A stretch of 64,000 nucleotides of DNA from JBHIDJ01 sp046760105 (GTDB lineage: Bacteria; Pseudomonadota; Gammaproteobacteria; Acidiferrobacterales; SPGG2), in contig JBHIDJ010000008.1 in NCBI GenBank assembly GCA_046760105.1, forward strand, positions 1 through 64,000. Reading direction: 5' to 3'. The translations under genes and the position numbers were made by a program. The notes below the pieces were generated by a model. That model ran no database searches. It was given only the letters and a program-made list of their open reading frames with translations, and was not told where the DNA came from. Positions 17,891-27,115 of this stretch are shown here, piece by piece. Numbering within the stretch: the first letter of the stretch is position 1; every line of letters begins with the position of its first letter.

Positions 17891-19171
17891 ATGAAAAAAA
17901 TCAAAGCACCAGCCCTTAGCACTCCAACTGGTGTCGAAGGCCGTGCTCTTGACGTAGAAAGGGCCCCCGCACGCGGTCGTGTGACGGCAGTCGACAGGTG
18001 GCTTGCGCGCCGCATGTTCCAAATTATGGGGGAACCGCCGATCAACGTGGTGCTTTGGAACGGCGAAGAATTGGCCGGCTCGCCGGCTACGCCGGTCGCG
18101 CGCGTTTGGATTCGCGATCGCAAGACCTTCTACAGGCTGCTCATCCAGCCGGATTTGCATTTCGGTGATCTTTACAGCGTCGGGCGTATTGAAGTGGAAG
18201 GCAGCCTGGTCAAGTTCCTCGAGACGGTCTCCCGCAACGCCTCGCGAATCGGCGTGCTAAAGCGGCTCCCGCGCATACTGAGCCGGCGGCACCGAAATAC
18301 GCTTACCGGTTCAAAAGACAACATTCACCACCATTATGACATCTCCAATGGGTTCTACGCGCACTGGCTGGACGACGAAATGCAATATACCTGCGCCTAC
18401 TTTCCGGATCCGGAGATGACGCTCGAGCAGGCGCAGATCGCCAAGATGGACCATGTCTGCCGCAAGGTCCAGTTAAAACCCGGAGACAAGGTAGTGGAGG
18501 CTGGTTGTGGGTGGGGAGGCCTTGCCAGACACATGGCAAGACATTACGGCGCGCACGTCAAAGCCTACAACATTTCCCACGAACAAGTGACCTACGCCCG
18601 CGACCGCGCGAAGGCCGAGGGATTGGCTGATCGTGTGGAATATATCGAGGATGACTATCGCAACGTTTCCGGCGAGTGCGATGTTTTCGTCTCCGTGGGT
18701 ATGCTGGAGCACGTGGGCGTGGAGCATTACGCCGGGCTTGGCGAAGTCATTCACCGTTCGCTCACGGCGACCGGACGCGGACTCATCCACACCATCGGGC
18801 GTAACAGGCCCGGAGGGCTGAACGCCTGGATCGAGAAGCGCATCTTTCCGGGCGCTCATCCACCGTGTTTGCGCGAGATGATGGAGATCTTCGAACCGCG
18901 CGAGTTTTCCGTACTGGATGTCGAAAACCTACGTTTGCATTACGCCAAGACGCTCGAGCACTGGCTGGCACGGTTTGAACAGCATGTCGATCAGGTCACC
19001 GGTATGTTTGATCCAGACTTCATGAGAGCTTGGCGTCTTTATCTCTCCGGCTCGATTGCAACATTCACGACCGGTTCGTTGCAGCTCTTCCAGATTACCT
19101 TCGCGCGTCCGCTGGATAACACGATTCCCTGGAGTCGGGCCCACCTCTACACCGAACAGCACCAATCGTAA
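17891..19171 (+). CDS. Cyclopropane-fatty-acyl-phospholipid synthase family methyltransferase
   Basis: 426 residues starting MKKIKAPALS, with GGAGGAG just upstream. The N-terminal lipid-binding domain (FGDLYSVGRIEVEG) is followed by the conserved HHHYDISNGFYAHWLD motif, DEMQYTCAYF, and the SAM-binding EAGCGWGGLARHMA. Asp/Glu and Cys residues of the CfaS active site lie in the expected places. It would transfer a methyl(ene) group from SAM to membrane-lipid double bonds. A long tail (WLARFEQHVDQV, RLYLSGSIATF) matches CfaS. Whether it makes cyclopropane or methyl-branched acyl chains is not decidable. Confidence 0.9.
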   Translation: MKKIKAPALSTPTGVEGRALDVERAPARGRVTAVDRWLARRMFQIMGEPPINVVLWNGEELAGSPATPVARVWIRDRKTFYRLLIQPDLHFGDLYSVGRIEVEGSLVKFLETVSRNASRIGVLKRLPRILSRRHRNTLTGSKDNIHHHYDISNGFYAHWLDDEMQYTCAYFPDPEMTLEQAQIAKMDHVCRKVQLKPGDKVVEAGCGWGGLARHMARHYGAHVKAYNISHEQVTYARDRAKAEGLADRVEYIEDDYRNVSGECDVFVSVGMLEHVGVEHYAGLGEVIHRSLTATGRGLIHTIGRNRPGGLNAWIEKRIFPGAHPPCLREMMEIFEPREFSVLDVENLRLHYAKTLEHWLARFEQHVDQVTGMFDPDFMRAWRLYLSGSIATFTTGSLQLFQITFARPLDNTIPWSRAHLYTEQHQS

Positions 19172-19249
19172 GAGCTAGCACCGCTTTTGCGCTGGTGATC
19201 TTGCTCACTCTTTGCAAAACGAGTGTGGCAGTGATGTGTCCCTTCTGGA

Positions 19250-19870
19250 TCACCCGTTGTTGATGGTTCCTGATTGTGCCGCACGCGAATAACCGTAGAC
19301 GCGATGCGACAGCGTTTCGGCATTGGTCAACAACCGGTCTAGGAACTGGCTCGTGCGGACCGCGTTCCCAGACTCATCCCGCATCCAGTAAAAGAACGTC
19401 ATCAAATAGATGGTGGTGAGGCCAGTCTCCTCGAGCGCGCGACGCAAAAATGTGACATCACGATGTGCCGCCTCACGTAACCACTGCACCGTGCGACTGA
19501 TACGCATAAGCGCTGGGATCTGCACGTGCAAATGCCCCGGCTCGAGCTTGCCCCAAATCATCTCGCGGGTTACTTTCCTGTGCGGCGCCAATGCTGCTAA
19601 CCAAGTCATAATCGCGCGATGCACGCGCTGGCGCGCCGGCAGCGCCTGAAACTCCGCCGTCGCCGCATCCTCAAGCATGGCGCGATCGGCCCGATCAAAC
19701 CACGCCTCTACCAACTCTTCCTTTTCGCGGAAATGGGCGCGAATGTCATTCAAACTAAGATCGAGTGCGGCGCCCACATCGTGTAGCCGTACTGCTTCCC
19801 AAGACCGTGCCTCCGCAAGTGCAAGCGCCGTGTCGATAATTCGGTCTTTAATATCAACTTTCTTCGGCAT
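19250..19870 (-). CDS. TetR family transcriptional regulator
   Basis: 206 residues from ATG at 19870 (an in-frame start 15 nt upstream is possible). The N-terminal helix-turn-helix is recognisable: IIDTALALAEARSWEAVRLHDVG, then LDLSLNDIRAHFREKEEL. The C-terminal ligand domain is helical, with LTTIYLMTFFYWMRDES near the end. It converges with the fatty-acid synthase-like gene and shares a direction with lpxC upstream. Regulation of lipid modification is a guess from proximity only. Confidence 0.85.
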   Translation of the reverse strand: MPKKVDIKDRIIDTALALAEARSWEAVRLHDVGAALDLSLNDIRAHFREKEELVEAWFDRADRAMLEDAATAEFQALPARQRVHRAIMTWLAALAPHRKVTREMIWGKLEPGHLHVQIPALMRISRTVQWLREAAHRDVTFLRRALEETGLTTIYLMTFFYWMRDESGNAVRTSQFLDRLLTNAETLSHRVYGYSRAAQSGTINNG

Positions 19871-19998
19871 GGCCGTTTCCCACAACCTGGCCCCAGAGAT
19901 AACGGTGCTATATTACACTCGCTGCGCGCGTCCGCACGACAAAATAGGAGCGCGCACCGGACGAACGGCGCACATAGCACGTGTTGTTCCGTTGGAAC

Positions 19999-20928
19999 TT
20001 AGACCGTGGTTTCGACGGGTTGCAGGTAGGGTATCGGGGCTGGCCGGGAATCGTCGTAAGTCACTAACTCCCAGGCGTCGGTCTGCGCTAAGAGCGTGCG
20101 CAGCAGCCGATTGTTCAACGCATGACCCGATTTGTGTCCGCTGAATGAACCGACCAAGCTGTGCCCCAGTAGGTAGAGATCACCGATTGCGTCAAGGACC
20201 TTGTGCTTGACAAACTCGTCCTCGTAACGCAGCCCGTCCTCGTTGATGACGCGATAGTCATCCAGGACGATGGCGTTATCGAGGCTTCCGCCCAAAGCGA
20301 GGTTTTGGTCGTGCAAATGCTCAATATCGCGCATAAAGCCGAAGGTACGTGCGCGGCTGACCTCCTTGAGAAAGGACGTCGATGAGAAGTCCAGCTCCGC
20401 CTTGTGACAACTGGTCTTAAAGACCGGATGGTCAAAGTCGATGCTGAAAGCGACCCTGAAACCTTCGTACGGATCGAATCGCGCCCACTTGTCGCCGTCT
20501 TCCGCCTTGACGGTCCGCTCGATACGCAAGAACCGTTTGGCCGCGTCCTGCAGTGTGATACCGGCAGATTGGATCAAGAAGACGAACGGCGCGGCACTAC
20601 CATCCATGATGGGGACCTCCGGGGCGCTTACATCGATGTAGGCGTTGTCGATGCCCAAGCCGGCCAACGCCGACAGCAGGTGCTCGACGGTAGAGATCCT
20701 AATTCCGTCTTTTACCAGGGTGGTCGACAGACTCGTGTCTCCGACATAATCGGGGTGTGCCTTGATGTCTACAGGCAGGTCGAGATCGGTGCGGCGAAAG
20801 ACAATGCCGCAGTTCACGGGCCCAGGCCTCAGCGTGAGATACACCTTCTGGCCTGTGTGCAACCCGACACCAGTGGCCGTAATGACGTTTTTGAGAGTGC
20901 GTTGTCTGTAGTTAGTGGCGATGGCCAT
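19999..20928 (-). CDS. lpxC: UDP-3-O-acyl-N-acetylglucosamine deacetylase LpxC
   Basis: 309 residues, full length. Zinc ligands and catalytic residues are visible in TVEHLLSALAG and HKVLDAIGD (about H242, D246), with the later SGHALNN histidine. LpxC catalyses the committed step of lipid A synthesis in the cytoplasm. AGAAGG precedes the ATG at 6-nt spacing. lpxC usually sits at the end of the dcw cluster after ftsZ; here it lies alone between xerC and a TetR gene, so its transcription is separated from cell-division genes. Confidence 0.96.
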   Translation of the reverse strand: MAIATNYRQRTLKNVITATGVGLHTGQKVYLTLRPGPVNCGIVFRRTDLDLPVDIKAHPDYVGDTSLSTTLVKDGIRISTVEHLLSALAGLGIDNAYIDVSAPEVPIMDGSAAPFVFLIQSAGITLQDAAKRFLRIERTVKAEDGDKWARFDPYEGFRVAFSIDFDHPVFKTSCHKAELDFSSTSFLKEVSRARTFGFMRDIEHLHDQNLALGGSLDNAIVLDDYRVINEDGLRYEDEFVKHKVLDAIGDLYLLGHSLVGSFSGHKSGHALNNRLLRTLLAQTDAWELVTYDDSRPAPIPYLQPVETTV

Positions 20929-21099
20929 GCAATTCCTTCTGCGCCGGCCACGCTGGCCTGGTAATGAGGGTTTTTAGCATTATGGTTTTCTTGTATTTGG
21001 CTTCGGTACGAGTACTACCCCGAATTTTGTTAAAACTGCTTGAGATTTTCAGTCTAGCACAGCATTAGCCGGACCCCAAACGTCACTCCTCATACGCCC

Positions 21100-22023
21100 T
21101 CAGGTGGTGATTGGCTTGGTGGAAGGCTTCCGTCTGGCCCGCGGGTGTGCCTGGTCGTATACGCGCGCCAAGTGCTGAAAGTCCAGGTGCGTGTAAATCT
21201 GGGTCGTCGAAATGTCGGCATGACCCAGGAGTTCCTGCACGGCGCGCAGGTCGCCACTGGACTCGAGCAGATGGCTCGCGAAGGAGTGGCGCAACATGTG
21301 AGGGTGTACGGGGACATACAAGCCCTGCTGCTGCGCCCAGCGTCGCACCCGCAGCTGCACCGCCCGGTGGCTCAGGCGACGCCCTTTGCGCCCAGTGAAC
21401 AATGCTGGCTCGTCCTTGGGCGTGAGGCGCCGTCGCGCCACCAGCCATTGGCTGAGGGCATCACATGCAAAGCGGCCAATGGGCAGTACGCGGGTCTTCG
21501 CGCCCTTTCCAGTTACCCGCACCTGCTCCGCCCGCAGGTCTAGATCTCCCGCATCCAGGCTAACGAGTTCGCCCAAGCGCAATCCCGAGGAGTAGAGTAG
21601 CTCCAGGATCGCGCGATCGCGCACGCTCAACGGATCATCGCCGGCAATCGCGACAAAGCGGCTAGCCTGGTCTACGGTGAGCGCCTTCGGCAGCCTCTTC
21701 TTCGCCTTGGGCGCCGGGATGCCCGCCGCCGGGTTGCGTCTCACCAGGCGTTCCCGCAACAGATAACGGTAAAGCGATCGCGCCGCCGAAAGACAGCGCC
21801 GGACAGTCTTGCCCGAGCGACCCTGGCGATGAACGCTGGCAGCGAAGGCCCGCACATCATGCGGCGCAAGCGCCTGCCAATCGGCGATACCACGTGCGTC
21901 ACAGAAGGCGACTAGTTGCACGAGGTCCCTGGCGTAGGCGCTGATCGTCCTTGGCGACATCCGCCTTTGATCACGCAGGTAGGCCAGGAATTCACTTACC
22001 TGGCGTGTTGCGCGCGGTTGCAT
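21100..22023 (-). CDS. xerC: Site-specific tyrosine recombinase XerC
   Basis: 307 residues: N-terminal SAM-like core-binding domain (MSPRTISAYARDLVQLVAF) and a C-terminal catalytic domain with the R-K-H-x-x-R-H-Y set in SSGLRLGELV, VTGKGAKTRVLPI, HPHMLRHSFASHLLE, LLGHADISTTQIYTH. Together with XerD it resolves chromosome dimers at dif. The order lysA, dapF, DUF484, xerC is the standard gammaproteobacterial arrangement and separates it from XerD. Confidence 0.95.
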   Translation of the reverse strand: MQPRATRQVSEFLAYLRDQRRMSPRTISAYARDLVQLVAFCDARGIADWQALAPHDVRAFAASVHRQGRSGKTVRRCLSAARSLYRYLLRERLVRRNPAAGIPAPKAKKRLPKALTVDQASRFVAIAGDDPLSVRDRAILELLYSSGLRLGELVSLDAGDLDLRAEQVRVTGKGAKTRVLPIGRFACDALSQWLVARRRLTPKDEPALFTGRKGRRLSHRAVQLRVRRWAQQQGLYVPVHPHMLRHSFASHLLESSGDLRAVQELLGHADISTTQIYTHLDFQHLARVYDQAHPRARRKPSTKPITT

Positions 22024-22039
22024 AGTCGCTCTGGGACCG

Positions 22040-22738
22040 TTATCTGAGATAGCGCGCGACGCCGCGCATCAACAGCTCGCCGAGCCTTACCAGATACAGG
22101 GTCCCCATCTCGGGATGAAAACGGTGCGGGTCGCGGCTACCGAGGCACAGCACACCGCGCGGGATCTCGCCCCCGAGAGCGATCATCGCCGTGGATTTGA
22201 TCTGCTTGGCGCCGGTGCCGAACAAGTAAGTTAGCATCTTGTCGTCGTACTTGCCGCCACATACGGGTCGGCCACCGACAAACTGCTTTAACAGCGAATT
22301 GAGCTGGCGGTCATCTTGCTTCGTGAACTCCGGCCGCCCCGCGGTGGCTGCCCCCCCGCCCTTGAGGCGGATCACCACCTGATCCAGCTTGAACTCTTGG
22401 CGCAGAAGGTCATGGGCGGTACTCAACACATCGTCCAGAGAGGCCGCATCGATCATCGCTTGGCTGAAGTGGTGCAGCCGTTCGCCCAGAACCTCGTTTT
22501 CACGGGCGATCGCTACGAGTTCACGTAACTGCTGTTGTAAACGGTGATTCTGTTCGCGCAGCACTTGGACTTGGTGTTCCAGGAGCGAGATGGCGCTACC
22601 GCTTTCGGGATGAGGTACTTTAAGTGTCGCCAGTACCTCGCCGTGACGCAGGAAGTAATCCGGATTGTCTTCCAGATAGCGAGCTACCGCCTCCTCCCAG
22701 GTGAGCTCTTTTTGTTGTCCTTCGCTTTTGTGAGTCAT
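22040..22738 (-). CDS. DUF484 family protein (GAF-like)
   Basis: 232 residues of DUF484: VARYLEDNPDYFLRHGEVLATLKVPH, a short coiled coil (VQVLREQNHRLQQQLRELV), then a GAF-like domain (FVGGRPVCGGKYDD, STAMIALGGEIPRGVLCLGSRDPHRF, MGTLYLVRLGELLMR). Function unknown. It is nearly always found between dapF and xerC, as here, and overlaps the dapF stop by 4 nt. Confidence 0.92.
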   Translation of the reverse strand: MTHKSEGQQKELTWEEAVARYLEDNPDYFLRHGEVLATLKVPHPESGSAISLLEHQVQVLREQNHRLQQQLRELVAIARENEVLGERLHHFSQAMIDAASLDDVLSTAHDLLRQEFKLDQVVIRLKGGGAATAGRPEFTKQDDRQLNSLLKQFVGGRPVCGGKYDDKMLTYLFGTGAKQIKSTAMIALGGEIPRGVLCLGSRDPHRFHPEMGTLYLVRLGELLMRGVARYLR

Positions 22739-23574
22739 AAACGCTCTACATCAAGGCTGCCTTCATACGTGGTGACGGCCGGGCCCCTCAAAAACGCCGG
22801 CTCGCCGTCCCCAGGCCACGACACGTGCAGCGTGCCCCCGGGTAGTGTCACCTCGACGGCCTCCGCGAGCAAGCCGCGCCGGCAACCCGAGATCACGGCT
22901 GCCGTGGCCCCAGTCCCACACGCCAGCGTCTCACCCACTCCGCGCTCGTGTACGCGCAGACGGATGTGCCGCGGATCCAGCACCTGCATGAATCCCGCAT
23001 TCACCCGGTTGGGGAAGCGCGGGTGGTTCTCTACTAGGGGGCCGAGGGTCGCCACTATCCCGTCATCCACGTCCTCGACTATCTGCACTGCATGGGGATT
23101 TCCCAGCGAAAGCACACTGACAGCCACGTGTTTGCCCCCTATATCCAAATCATAGACGACCTCGGGTGTATTTGCCGCAAACGGGATCTTGACGGGATCG
23201 AATTCCGGTACCCCCATATCGACGGTCACCTGGCCGTCCGTCTCTACACGGAGATGGACCACGCCACCCAGGGTCTGTATCGCCATCTCGCTCTTGTTTG
23301 TCAGCCCACAGTCGCGCACGAACCGAGCCAGGCAGCGCGCCCCGTTGCCGCAATGCTCAACCTCACCGCCGTCGGCGTTAAAGATGCGGAACTTGAAATC
23401 GACATCGGGCGTGTCGGCGCGTTCCAGCAACAGCACCTGGTCACACCCTACCCCGTAACGCCGCTGGGCGATACGGCGGATCTGCTCACGCGTCAGATCG
23501 ACCCGCCGACGAATACAATCAAACACCGCGAAGTCATTGCCAAGGCCATGCATTTTGGTGAATGAAACACGCAT
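22735..23574 (-). CDS. dapF: Diaminopimelate epimerase DapF
   Basis: 279 residues, full length. Starts SFTKMHGLGNDF. Both catalytic cysteines are present: EHCGNGARC and ACGTGATAA. It interconverts LL- and meso-diaminopimelate for lysine and peptidoglycan synthesis, upstream of LysA. ATG start at 23574. Confidence 0.96.
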   Translation of the reverse strand: MRVSFTKMHGLGNDFAVFDCIRRRVDLTREQIRRIAQRRYGVGCDQVLLLERADTPDVDFKFRIFNADGGEVEHCGNGARCLARFVRDCGLTNKSEMAIQTLGGVVHLRVETDGQVTVDMGVPEFDPVKIPFAANTPEVVYDLDIGGKHVAVSVLSLGNPHAVQIVEDVDDGIVATLGPLVENHPRFPNRVNAGFMQVLDPRHIRLRVHERGVGETLACGTGATAAVISGCRRGLLAEAVEVTLPGGTLHVSWPGDGEPAFLRGPAVTTYEGSLDVERL

Positions 23575-23639
23575 ACACCAAGATTACCGCCTTGTGCACG
23601 GCAAGCAAACTAGTGTTTGAGCGCCAAGCGGAGTGTGGC

Positions 23640-24308
23640 TCAAGCGAGGTTACCCCAAACGATCAGATGGCGGTCGCTGACCACGTCGATCTGAAGGTAG
23701 CCCTCCAGACCCGCTGTCAGCAGCTGTGCGCGGATCTCGTCCGGGCGATAGCTGGCGAGCAGGGACTTAAAAAAATCGCGTTTCAGGAGCTCGGGTTCAT
23801 TGCCGCTGTACGCGTCGACCAATCGGCGCGCGACGGACCTCGAGTCGGGCCGCAGCAGATCCATCACAAAAATGCTTCTTCTCTGGGGCGGTCCGTTGTC
23901 CTTGAGCGTGTTCCACAGCACGAGCGGATCGGCAAGATGATGCAGCAGACTGTTGCTGATAACCGTATCGAACGTGCTGTGTGCCGGAAGCTCACCCGGC
24001 AAACGCACCCTGACGAGCCTGATCCGATCCTGCATGTCCGCGGCGTCTACAGCCTCTCGGCCTAAGGCCAGCATCGCCTCAGACCCATCAATGCCCGTCA
24101 ATTCACAATTAGGATAGGCATGGGCAAAACGAATACTGATGTCGGCCGGCCCGCACCCGAGATCCAGCACACGCAGGGGACTGTGGTCGGGAAAGCGCTC
24201 GCGGAAACGCTCGATGAATGCCTGGTGCGGTTCGGAGAAGTCCGCCATAGCATAGGCGCGTGCCTGCTCGGGATCATCCATCAACTCTGGCTCGGGAATA
24301 CGTTTCAT
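23640..24308 (-). CDS. Class I SAM-dependent methyltransferase
   Basis: 222 residues. SAM motif I is LRVLDLGCGPADISI, the acidic strand end is ELTGIDGSE, and motif III/IV lies in VISNSLLHHLADP. Of the UbiE/methyltransferase-11 type, with no specific substrate readable. It sits between lysA and dapF, which are usually adjacent. The gap to lysA is filled by a heptad repeat element ending 16 nt before its ATG, and no Shine-Dalgarno sequence is visible. Confidence 0.85.
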   Translation of the reverse strand: MKRIPEPELMDDPEQARAYAMADFSEPHQAFIERFRERFPDHSPLRVLDLGCGPADISIRFAHAYPNCELTGIDGSEAMLALGREAVDAADMQDRIRLVRVRLPGELPAHSTFDTVISNSLLHHLADPLVLWNTLKDNGPPQRRSIFVMDLLRPDSRSVARRLVDAYSGNEPELLKRDFFKSLLASYRPDEIRAQLLTAGLEGYLQIDVVSDRHLIVWGNLA

Positions 24309-24323
24309 AAAACGACACAGCTA

Positions 24324-24447
24324 GTAGCAAGTTACAAGTAGCAAGTAGCGAGGAGAAAGCAAAAAAGCTTCAGACTCGCCGGAGATTTCCCTTGATCCTT
24401 GCTACTTCGCACTTACCTACTCGCAGTTAATTACTTGCTACTCGGGC
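24324..24447. repeat. Heptad inverted element, copy 2 (GTAGCAA class)
   Basis: The left arm (24324-24358) is in perfect 7-nt phase: GTAGCAA, GTTACAA, GTAGCAA, GTAGCGA, GGAGAAA. The right arm starts at 24392: TTGATCC, TTGCTAC, TTCGCAC, TTACCTAC, then a slipped stretch and TTGCTAC at 24435-24441. On the minus strand the element begins inside the lysA stop (GAG TAG CAA) and runs almost to the start of the methyltransferase gene. Confidence 0.8.
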
Positions 24448-25703
24448 AATATCGATTCCGTCGCCAGCATCTCATCGATCGTTTCCCGGCGACGGACGAT
24501 ATGGAAGCGATCCTTATCAACCATGACCTCTGCCACAAGCGGACGACTGTTGTAACGCGAACTCATAATCGCACTGTAGGCACCAGCACAGCGCACCGCG
24601 AGCAGATCACCGGGGGCGACAGCTAATTCGCGATCGCATCCGAGAAAATCTCCGCTTTCGCAAACCGGACCAACGACATCGTAGACATGCATCTCATGCC
24701 CACCGTCCGTGGCGACCGGCACAATCTCATGCCAGGCATCATAAAGCGCGGGTCGCATGAGGTCATTCATGGCGGCGTCGACCACCGCGAAATTCTTCGC
24801 GTTGGTATGCTTTAGGTACTCCACACGCGTGAGCAGCACCCCGGCTTCACCCACGAGCGCCCGCCCGGGCTCAATCACGACGCGGATGTGCCGGTATCGT
24901 GAACCGTGGGCATCCAGTCTGTTAATGAGTGCAAGCACGTAGTCACGCGGGCTCGGCGGTTGCTCACTGCGATACGTAATGCCAAGCCCGCCCCCCAGAT
25001 TGACGTGTTCAAGTTCGAGTCCTTCCCGACGCAATGCTTCCACCAGCGTCAGCAAACGCTCAAGCGCATCGATAAACGGCGCCGTATCGGTGAGCTGCGA
25101 GCCGATATGGCAAGCCATACCTATGATCTTAATAGTCGGCAGACTGCGGGCATGAGTATAGACATCGCCTGCGCGCTCGATGGGCACACCAAACTTGTTG
25201 CGCTTACGGCCGGTGGCGATATAGGGATGCGTATTCGGATCAACGTCTGGATTCACGCGTAGCGCAACCGGTGCCGGCTTGCCGACCTGACTTGCCAGTT
25301 CGCTCAGACGCGCGAGCTCGCCCTCGGATTCGACGTCAAAACAGTGGATACCTGCTTCCAATGCACGCTGCATTTCGCGCTCAGTCTTGCCGACGCCCGA
25401 GAACACCACCCTCGAGGGGTTACCACCTGCGCGCAGTACGCGCTCGAGCTCCCCTCCGGACACGATGTCGAAGCCCGATCCGAGGCGCGCGAGTAGGTTC
25501 AAAATGGCCAGGTTCGAATTGGCCTTCACCCCGTAACACACCAAATGATCGCGCGAGCCGAAGGCCTCATCAAAGGCATACCATCGGCGCTCGATCATCG
25601 CTCGCGAATACACATAACACGGCGTGCCCACTTGCTCGGCAATGGTCGCCAGCGGGATATCTTCGGCAAAAAGTTGCCCGTTACGGTAAGCAAAGAGCGT
25701 CAT
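24438..25703 (-). CDS. lysA: Diaminopimelate decarboxylase LysA
   Basis: 421 residues, full length. The PLP lysine is in YGVKANSNLAIL, the phosphate-binding Gly loop in HVNLGGGLGI, and the substrate Cys-Glu motif in CESGDFLG. It decarboxylates meso-DAP to lysine. It begins 14 nt after the lptM stop, and its own TAG stop is formed by the first unit of the repeat element. Confidence 0.96.
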   Translation of the reverse strand: MTLFAYRNGQLFAEDIPLATIAEQVGTPCYVYSRAMIERRWYAFDEAFGSRDHLVCYGVKANSNLAILNLLARLGSGFDIVSGGELERVLRAGGNPSRVVFSGVGKTEREMQRALEAGIHCFDVESEGELARLSELASQVGKPAPVALRVNPDVDPNTHPYIATGRKRNKFGVPIERAGDVYTHARSLPTIKIIGMACHIGSQLTDTAPFIDALERLLTLVEALRREGLELEHVNLGGGLGITYRSEQPPSPRDYVLALINRLDAHGSRYRHIRVVIEPGRALVGEAGVLLTRVEYLKHTNAKNFAVVDAAMNDLMRPALYDAWHEIVPVATDGGHEMHVYDVVGPVCESGDFLGCDRELAVAPGDLLAVRCAGAYSAIMSSRYNSRPLVAEVMVDKDRFHIVRRRETIDEMLATESILPE

Positions 25704-25716
25704 CGGTGATCTACCG

Positions 25717-25893
25717 CTAGTACTGCTTGTTTGACTGCTTTTTGCTCTGCTCCTCTTCCCTGGAGTCGTCGGTCTGCTCTTGCTTCACGGGTTCTGGGAG
25801 GTACAAGGACCCCTTCTTGCCACAGCCCATCAGGGCTCCAGCAGCAGTCGCTAGCACTCCGACTACGAGCAACGGCAAGGCGATACGAGTCAT
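25717..25893 (-). CDS. lptM: LPS translocon maturation lipoprotein LptM (YifL)
   Basis: 58 residues from ATG at 25893. The signal peptide ends in a lipobox (ALMGC) followed by GKKGSLYLP, the conserved LptM sequence. A polar, Lys/Glu/Gln-rich tail follows. In E. coli LptM helps fold the LptD/LptE translocon. Placement directly before lysA is the standard context. An upstream extension of the frame is ignored because the signal sequence and lipobox fit only this start. Confidence 0.88.
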   Translation of the reverse strand: MTRIALPLLVVGVLATAAGALMGCGKKGSLYLPEPVKQEQTDDSREEEQSKKQSNKQY

Positions 25894-26015
25894 ACGCAAA
25901 TCTACGATCCTCTGGAGATGTGTTAGCCGTAGGTTACCAGTTACTCGATGCGTGCAGAATGTCCAAAGATCGACGGGGGGGATTGGGACCGACCCGGGCT
26001 TTTTAACGTACACCA

Positions 26016-27086
26016 TCAAGACCGAATCAGCACAACGTCATGGTGCAGAAGTTCCGCCTTTAGCGCATCCAAGTTCAGCAGGCCGAGGCACGGCATGGCG
26101 CCGACATCGGCAATACCTTCGCGCACCCATTTCCTGATCAGCGCGATGGCCGGGCTACAAGCGATCGCCGCGTTGCCATTAGTACGTGCTATCAGACACG
26201 CCGCACGCATGATGTCAGCGCCATTGCGCTCCCCGTGTACACGCACGCGAATGCCTGTGGTCATATCCAGCAGTCTTTGAACCTCGTCGCGCCGCATTGT
26301 ACTTTCGTACTCCACAATATTATGAAGCCTCCGCAGGCGGCCAAGCCCAGCTAAGGCGTAGTTAAGCACCGCCTGGCTGACGCTGGCGCGAAATGTCACC
26401 GTCTGTGCGCCGTATCGTCCTGGAAAGAGATCAAGATCCACGACGTCGCAAAGATAAGTCCGCCGCCGACCAACGGGTGCGGGAAACCTGACCGTCTCTG
26501 GTTCCGACCAGTGGAACGTATCCCGCCAGAGTCCCCTGTGTTTGACGCGCATAGGGCGGCCCACGTAACGCATCATGTTCTGTAACGTCGCGAACCACGG
26601 TCTTTGCTCATCCATCGGCGAGATCGCGGTGTGAATCTCGGTCACCCGATCGAACTCATCGAGCAGCGAGTCCACCAACGCCCCGGAGATGGCGGGCGCC
26701 AACGTCGCACCTGCTACGACTAGACAAGCACGGGCTTGCGCCTGCTTATTCAGGGCGGTGATGCCAGCAACATATTTCCGGCTAGCGGCGGTATCGACAT
26801 AATGTACGGAGCCCTGCGCGCATTGTCGAGCTATCCGATAGTCGTTCGGCCGAAAAGGACCACCCGCATTGACCACGGCAAATACATCACGGAGTGCGTT
26901 TCGCACCGAGGTGGTGCTGTCGGCATCGACGGTGATAAACCCGACCCCGACCCTTTTCGCGAACGCCGGTTTCGCATCGGATCGCCTGACCCCCATCACG
27001 CACTCGATCGCGGAATCCGCCGCCAACGCCGCACTGATGCCCCTACCTGTGGCACTGTTTCCGAGGACCAAGACCCGCCTAGTCAT
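26016..27086 (-). CDS. Saccharopine dehydrogenase-like NAD(P)-binding protein
   Basis: 356 residues. An N-terminal Rossmann fold (VLVLGNSATGRGISAAL) is followed by AVVNAGGPF and YVDTAA, typical of the saccharopine dehydrogenase NADP-binding superfamily. The C-terminal part (HTAISPMDEQRPW, VVDLDLFPGRYG) has no assigned activity. Members act on diverse substrates, and the real reaction is unknown. It lies 82 nt downstream of lon in the same direction, with a heptad element in between. Confidence 0.78.
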   Translation of the reverse strand: MTRRVLVLGNSATGRGISAALAADSAIECVMGVRRSDAKPAFAKRVGVGFITVDADSTTSVRNALRDVFAVVNAGGPFRPNDYRIARQCAQGSVHYVDTAASRKYVAGITALNKQAQARACLVVAGATLAPAISGALVDSLLDEFDRVTEIHTAISPMDEQRPWFATLQNMMRYVGRPMRVKHRGLWRDTFHWSEPETVRFPAPVGRRRTYLCDVVDLDLFPGRYGAQTVTFRASVSQAVLNYALAGLGRLRRLHNIVEYESTMRRDEVQRLLDMTTGIRVRVHGERNGADIMRAACLIARTNGNAAIACSPAIALIRKWVREGIADVGAMPCLGLLNLDALKAELLHHDVVLIRS

Positions 27087-27115
27087 GCGGCGCGAATGAT
27101 ATCAAAGAAAAGACA

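Noticed and set aside
17678..18160. Minus-strand frame of 160 codons opposite the start of the cyclopropane synthase gene
   Set aside because: Shadow of the plus-strand gene, which has a strong ribosome-binding site and family motifs.
24324..24447. Heptad arms considered as ordinary intrinsic terminators
   Set aside because: No compact GC-rich hairpin with a T-run; the arms are long, spaced apart and AT-rich, and several lie inside operons.
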